From: Candidatus Curtissbacteria bacterium
GTDB taxonomy: Bacteria > Patescibacteriota > Microgenomatia > Curtissbacterales > GWA2-41-24
Direction: 5' to 3'
DNA: 8,243 nt
Assembly (NCBI GenBank): GCA_016187105.1
Contig: JACPKK010000040.1
Location: 1-8,243, forward strand
Shown: positions 5,774 to 8,243 of the stretch, one piece after another
Layout: every line of letters starts with the position of its first letter
Numbering within the stretch: the first letter of the stretch is position 1
The notes under the pieces: model-generated
Database searches by the model: none
What the model saw: only the letters and a program-made list of their open reading frames with translations
Told to the model about the DNA's origin: nothing
Translations under genes and position numbers: made by a program

Positions 5774-6632
5774 AAAAACACTCAAGCTCCTACGCCGCAG
5801 CCCCTATCAGGCTCTGGCTGCCGGCCTTGCCATGACCCTCACTTTTTTCGTTACCTCAATATTCGCCATTCTCATAATCGGCGGGCAAATCGTTTTAAAT
5901 TACGTTGAGCAAAGGCCGCAGGTTATTGCTTTTTTCAAAGACGACGCGACCGAAACGAAAATCAACGAAATCATTGCTAAAGTAAAAGCCACCGGGCTGG
6001 CCAAAGGCGTCAAATATGTTACCAAGGAAGAGGCGCTGGCAATTTACCGCGAACGTAATAAAAATGAACCGCTCCTTTTGGAATCGGTCTCTGCCGACTT
6101 CCTTCCGGCTTCTATCGATATTTCTATCAATAAAGCCAGCGATATTAATGCCGTTACCCAAGTAGTCAGGGAAGAGCCGGAAGTCGAGCGGGTTATCACC
6201 CCGGAAAATCTGGTAGAACAGCTGGTTAAATGGACAAAAACAATTCGTCTGGGCGGCGCCATCCTAGTCTCTGCTCTGCTTTCAATATCCTTCCTTATTA
6301 TTATAATGGTCGTGGGCATGCGTATTGCCCTGCGGCGCGACGAAATTTCCATTATGAATTTAGTCGGCGCCACCAAGTGGTATATCGCCAAACCCTTCTT
6401 AATAGAAGGCGCCATCTACGGGATTGTCGGCGCCAGCATTTCAACCTTTTTAGTTTACGCGCTTCTTTTAACGTACTCTCGTCCTATCCAGGAGTTTTTA
6501 GGCCCGATTCAGGTTTTTCCGGTTAACCCTCTTTTCTTTATCTATCTTTGGGTGGGAGAAGCGCTAATAGCTAGCGTTGTCGGCATCTGCGGCGCGGCCA
6601 TAGCCCTTTACCGTTACCTGAAGATTAAATGA
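5760..6632 (+). CDS. ftsX: Cell division permease-like protein FtsX
   Basis: The 290-residue protein has the FtsX layout: short basic cytoplasmic N-terminus, helix 1 (about 20-46), an extracytoplasmic domain (about 47-160), then helices 2 (164-186), 3 (214-238) and 4 (258-285). The loop after helix 2 reads MRIALRRDEISIMNLVGAT, the hallmark of the FtsX/MacB permease fold. FtsX does not transport; it passes the ATPase cycle of FtsE to a coiled-coil protein bound to its external loop (EnvC in E. coli, PcsB in Streptococcus, CwlO in Bacillus). The start lies inside the end of ftsE (14-base overlap) with aagg at 5751-5754 as a possible ribosome site. The TGA stop overlaps the ATG of the M23 gene (ATGA). 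Identity is clear. Confidence 0.95.
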   Translation: MRQIKKTLKLLRRSPYQALAAGLAMTLTFFVTSIFAILIIGGQIVLNYVEQRPQVIAFFKDDATETKINEIIAKVKATGLAKGVKYVTKEEALAIYRERNKNEPLLLESVSADFLPASIDISINKASDINAVTQVVREEPEVERVITPENLVEQLVKWTKTIRLGGAILVSALLSISFLIIIMVVGMRIALRRDEISIMNLVGATKWYIAKPFLIEGAIYGIVGASISTFLVYALLLTYSRPIQEFLGPIQVFPVNPLFFIYLWVGEALIASVVGICGAAIALYRYLKIK

Positions 6633-7825
6633 AGAAATCATTTTTTTTACTTGTCCCGCTCCTAGTTTTTTTATTTGTAGCCGCAGGCAATATCCGCGCT
6701 CTTACGCTTGAAGACTGCGAAAAAGGCAGTACCGATTCCGGCTGTATCGAAATTCTCTCCAAAAAAATTTCAGAACTTGGGGACCAAAAAAAGACACTCG
6801 CAGGTCAAATTGCCCAGTTTAATAGCCAAATCCAATTAACTCAAGTAAAAATCGCCGATGCCCAGTCAACAATCGTTAAGCTCGAGAAAGAGATAGACGC
6901 TTTAGGTGCCAGAATCGATCAGGTAGTTATATCCGTCGACAAGCTTGAGGTTTTGTTAAAGAAAAGGATAGTTGCCACCTATCAGCAAAGCTTCATCTCT
7001 AATTTGGAATTTATCCTAACATCAAGCGACTTTTCCGATATTATGCTAAGGATTCAATACCTAAAACAGGTTCAGGAAAACGACAAAAAAATACTTGCAA
7101 ATTTACAACAAACAAAAGCCAATTACGCAAACCAAAAAGACGATCGGGAGGAAAAACAAGCTCAAATCGAAGAAAGCAAAAAGAAACTCGAGGTTTTAAA
7201 AGTCAGTCTGGATTCACAAAAGGTATCAAAACAGGCGCTTCTTGCTGAAACCAAAAACGACGAGTCAAAGTATCAAAAATTATTAGCCCAGGCCCAGGCA
7301 GAACTTGCCGTTGCCTTTGGGGGAGGAACAGAAACTTTTCTAAGAGATGTCAATGCCCAGGATAATATCGGGTCAATTGCGACTTATGATGTCAGCCCCG
7401 GTTGTTCAAGCGGAGGGCATCTCCACTTTGAAGTCCATAAGAACGGCTCCATCGAAAATCCCAATAACTACCTAAGCTCAAAAAGTGTCAGTTACTCTTA
7501 TCCCGAAAGTCAGTACGGTTACTACGGAACTGTTAACCCCGGCGGTGATCTGCCCTGGCCCATTGGCGACCCCGTCTATATTAACCAGGGTTATGGAACA
7601 TCCCACGGTTATGCTTCATTCTATGGGTCTAGCGGCCATACCGGCATCGATATGCAAACAGGTTCCGGCGCCGGCGACGGAGGTACTGTCAAAGCCGTCA
7701 AAAGCGGAAAACTCTACGGAGGCTCTTATAAATGTGGAGGAGTCTATCCTGGGACGTTACTTTATGCAAGGGTAAAACATGATGATGGACTGGAAACTTT
7801 ATATCTTCATATGGTGCCCCAGTAA
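6629..7825 (+). CDS. Secreted coiled-coil M23 peptidase with apparently permuted catalytic domain; FtsEX partner
   Basis: The 398-residue protein has a Sec signal peptide (1-24, cut probably after NIRA), a long coiled coil (about 40-228, Lys/Gln/Glu rich with a break near 115-135), and a C-terminal M23 (LytM-type) zone. This is the EnvC/PcsB/CwlO plan, and its gene overlaps ftsX by four bases, so it is the expected hydrolase under FtsEX control. In ordinary M23 domains HxxxD comes first, then the YxH strand, then HLHFEV. Here the order is GHLHFEV (His264, His266), a Tyr/Gly/Ser-rich linker (282-308), WPIGDPVYINQGYG, then GHTGIDM (His337, Asp341), and finally LYLHM (His394) four residues from the end. 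All metal and catalytic positions are present, so activity is plausible, unlike E. coli EnvC whose domain is degenerate. Cys30, Cys39, Cys259 and Cys369 could form disulfides. Likely a peptidoglycan endopeptidase. Confidence 0.9.
   Translation: MKKSFFLLVPLLVFLFVAAGNIRALTLEDCEKGSTDSGCIEILSKKISELGDQKKTLAGQIAQFNSQIQLTQVKIADAQSTIVKLEKEIDALGARIDQVVISVDKLEVLLKKRIVATYQQSFISNLEFILTSSDFSDIMLRIQYLKQVQENDKKILANLQQTKANYANQKDDREEKQAQIEESKKKLEVLKVSLDSQKVSKQALLAETKNDESKYQKLLAQAQAELAVAFGGGTETFLRDVNAQDNIGSIATYDVSPGCSSGGHLHFEVHKNGSIENPNNYLSSKSVSYSYPESQYGYYGTVNPGGDLPWPIGDPVYINQGYGTSHGYASFYGSSGHTGIDMQTGSGAGDGGTVKAVKSGKLYGGSYKCGGVYPGTLLYARVKHDDGLETLYLHMVPQ
7317..7822 (+). other. Permuted M23 domain region
   Basis: The C-terminal half of the M23 fold (VNAQDNIGSI then GHLHFEV, codons 241-268) precedes the N-terminal half (WPIGDP to YLHM, codons 310-395). 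They are joined by a linker that directly follows the usual end motif N-P-x-x-Y-L (277-281). No HxxxD motif lies upstream, and no second HLHF motif lies downstream in any frame before the next gene. Confidence 0.75.
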
Positions 7826-7826
7826 T

Positions 7827-7855
7827 TTGACAATAAATCCCCAAAGCCCAATCAT
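7827..7855 (+). promoter_or_regulatory. Promoter with consensus -35 before the terminal gene
   Basis: TTGACA (7827-7832) is a perfect -35 hexamer starting one base after the M23 stop codon. After 17 bases comes AATCAT (7850-7855), a weak -10. The GTG start at 7864 lies 14 bases after the start of that box, again implying a nearly leaderless message. Confidence 0.45.
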
Positions 7856-7863
7856 TTAGTAAA

Positions 7864-8243
7864 GTGGCAAAACTGGCTGCCCTATTAGTTATTTTATCGT
7901 TATTATTAATTTCCCCAAAAAACGTTTCTGCTGTTACTCTTTTTAGTACGGATTTTGAAGATCAATCTTTATCCGGTTGGTCGGCTTCAGGCGGAGGAGC
8001 AACAGCTGTTATTTCTCAAGAAGCGGCAAAGAGCGGAAATTACTCAATAAAAGTGACACACGATAAGACATCTTCTTATGGTTTCCAAACCACTATACAA
8101 AATATTGAACAGGGGATGTTTTACGAAGCTTCAGCCTACGGCAAAAGTCAGGACCCAAATGTGAATGTATTTTTTGTCCGCGTCGCATGGTATTCTACCA
8201 CCGATGGATCCGGTTCACAGCTTTCTTCTCCAAACGATAGTAG
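7864..8243 (+). CDS. Secreted protein with carbohydrate-binding-module-like N-terminus (3' truncated)
   Basis: From GTG 7864 the frame stays open to the window end (126 codons plus two bases). It is the only start codon after the in-frame TAA at 7834-7836. The first ~22 residues form a signal peptide (AALLVILSLLLI core, probable cut after NVSA). The mature part begins LFSTDFEDQSLSGWSASGG and continues with SGNYSIKVTH, FYEASAYGKS and FFVRVAWYSTTDGSGSQ. This pattern (F-E-x-G/S-x-L-S-G-W, S-G-x-Y-S-[IL]-K-V, a Y-x-x-S/A-A-Y-x-K strand) is typical of beta-sandwich modules such as CBM4/9 that bind sugars or mediate surface contacts. The remainder, which could hold an enzymatic domain, more repeats or an anchor, lies beyond the window. 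Its own promoter suggests it is separate from the ftsEX operon. The fold assignment is by pattern only. Confidence 0.7.
   Translation, partial: MAKLAALLVILSLLLISPKNVSAVTLFSTDFEDQSLSGWSASGGGATAVISQEAAKSGNYSIKVTHDKTSSYGFQTTIQNIEQGMFYEASAYGKSQDPNVNVFFVRVAWYSTTDGSGSQLSSPNDS

Noticed and set aside
6044..6415. 123-residue open frame on the minus strand
   Set aside because: It is a shadow of ftsX, lying over its conserved external domain and second helix, with low-complexity Arg/Ser/Ile composition.
7826..7863. A sequencing frameshift that hides the rest of a normal M23 domain
   Set aside because: No HLHF-type motif follows in any frame after the stop. Instead a consensus -35 and a new signal-peptide gene begin at once, and the HxH half is present upstream in the same frame.

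Overview
This window most likely comes from a Patescibacteria (Candidate Phyla Radiation) bacterium, perhaps of the Microgenomates group. The basis is the tightly packed genes, the near-absence of Shine-Dalgarno leaders, TATAAT-like boxes directly in front of start codons, moderate-to-low GC, and the character of the envelope proteins. This is inference from sequence style, not from a marker-gene tree. TAA, TAG and TGA all serve as stops and a class-I release factor of the RF2 type is encoded, so the standard bacterial code applies and the UGA-glycine code of Gracilibacteria/Absconditabacteria does not. Every gene lies on the + strand, and no gene-free stretch exceeds about 50 bases.

Layout. 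(1) Bases 2-415 are the 3' end of a gene with a C-terminal SEC-C zinc-binding motif, most probably secA. (2) Bases 450-2721 hold a multi-pass GT-C type glycosyltransferase followed by a cytosolic GT2 polyprenyl-phosphate glycosyltransferase, a plausible donor-maker/donor-user pair for surface glycosylation. (3) Bases 2764-3426 encode a membrane-anchored L,D-transpeptidase (YkuD). (4) Bases 3467-4546 encode RF2 (prfB), and 4596-5063 a small single-pass membrane protein of unknown function. (5) Bases 5087-7825 form an overlapping cassette: ftsE, ftsX and a secreted coiled-coil M23 peptidase of EnvC/PcsB/CwlO style. (6) Bases 7864-8243 are the start of a secreted protein with a jelly-roll, carbohydrate-binding-module-like N-terminus, cut by the window end.

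How the genes fit together. The order secA - prfB - ftsE - ftsX is an old arrangement known from Gram-positive bacteria. Here it is interrupted by an envelope block (two glycosyltransferases and an L,D-transpeptidase) and by the small membrane protein. FtsEX is expected to gate the coiled-coil hydrolase across the membrane during division, while the L,D-transpeptidase would cross-link the peptidoglycan that the hydrolase opens.

The most striking observation is in the M23 protein. The two halves of the catalytic domain are in swapped order: the HxH half precedes the HxxxD half and the protein ends just after the Y-x-H strand. This looks like a circular permutation that keeps all zinc and catalytic residues. 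Other points are three short tandem arrays inside coding sequence whose units are not multiples of three, an aberrant SEC-C motif, a CTTTGA remnant at the classical RF2 frameshift position, and repeated promoter-to-start spacing that implies leaderless or near-leaderless mRNAs.
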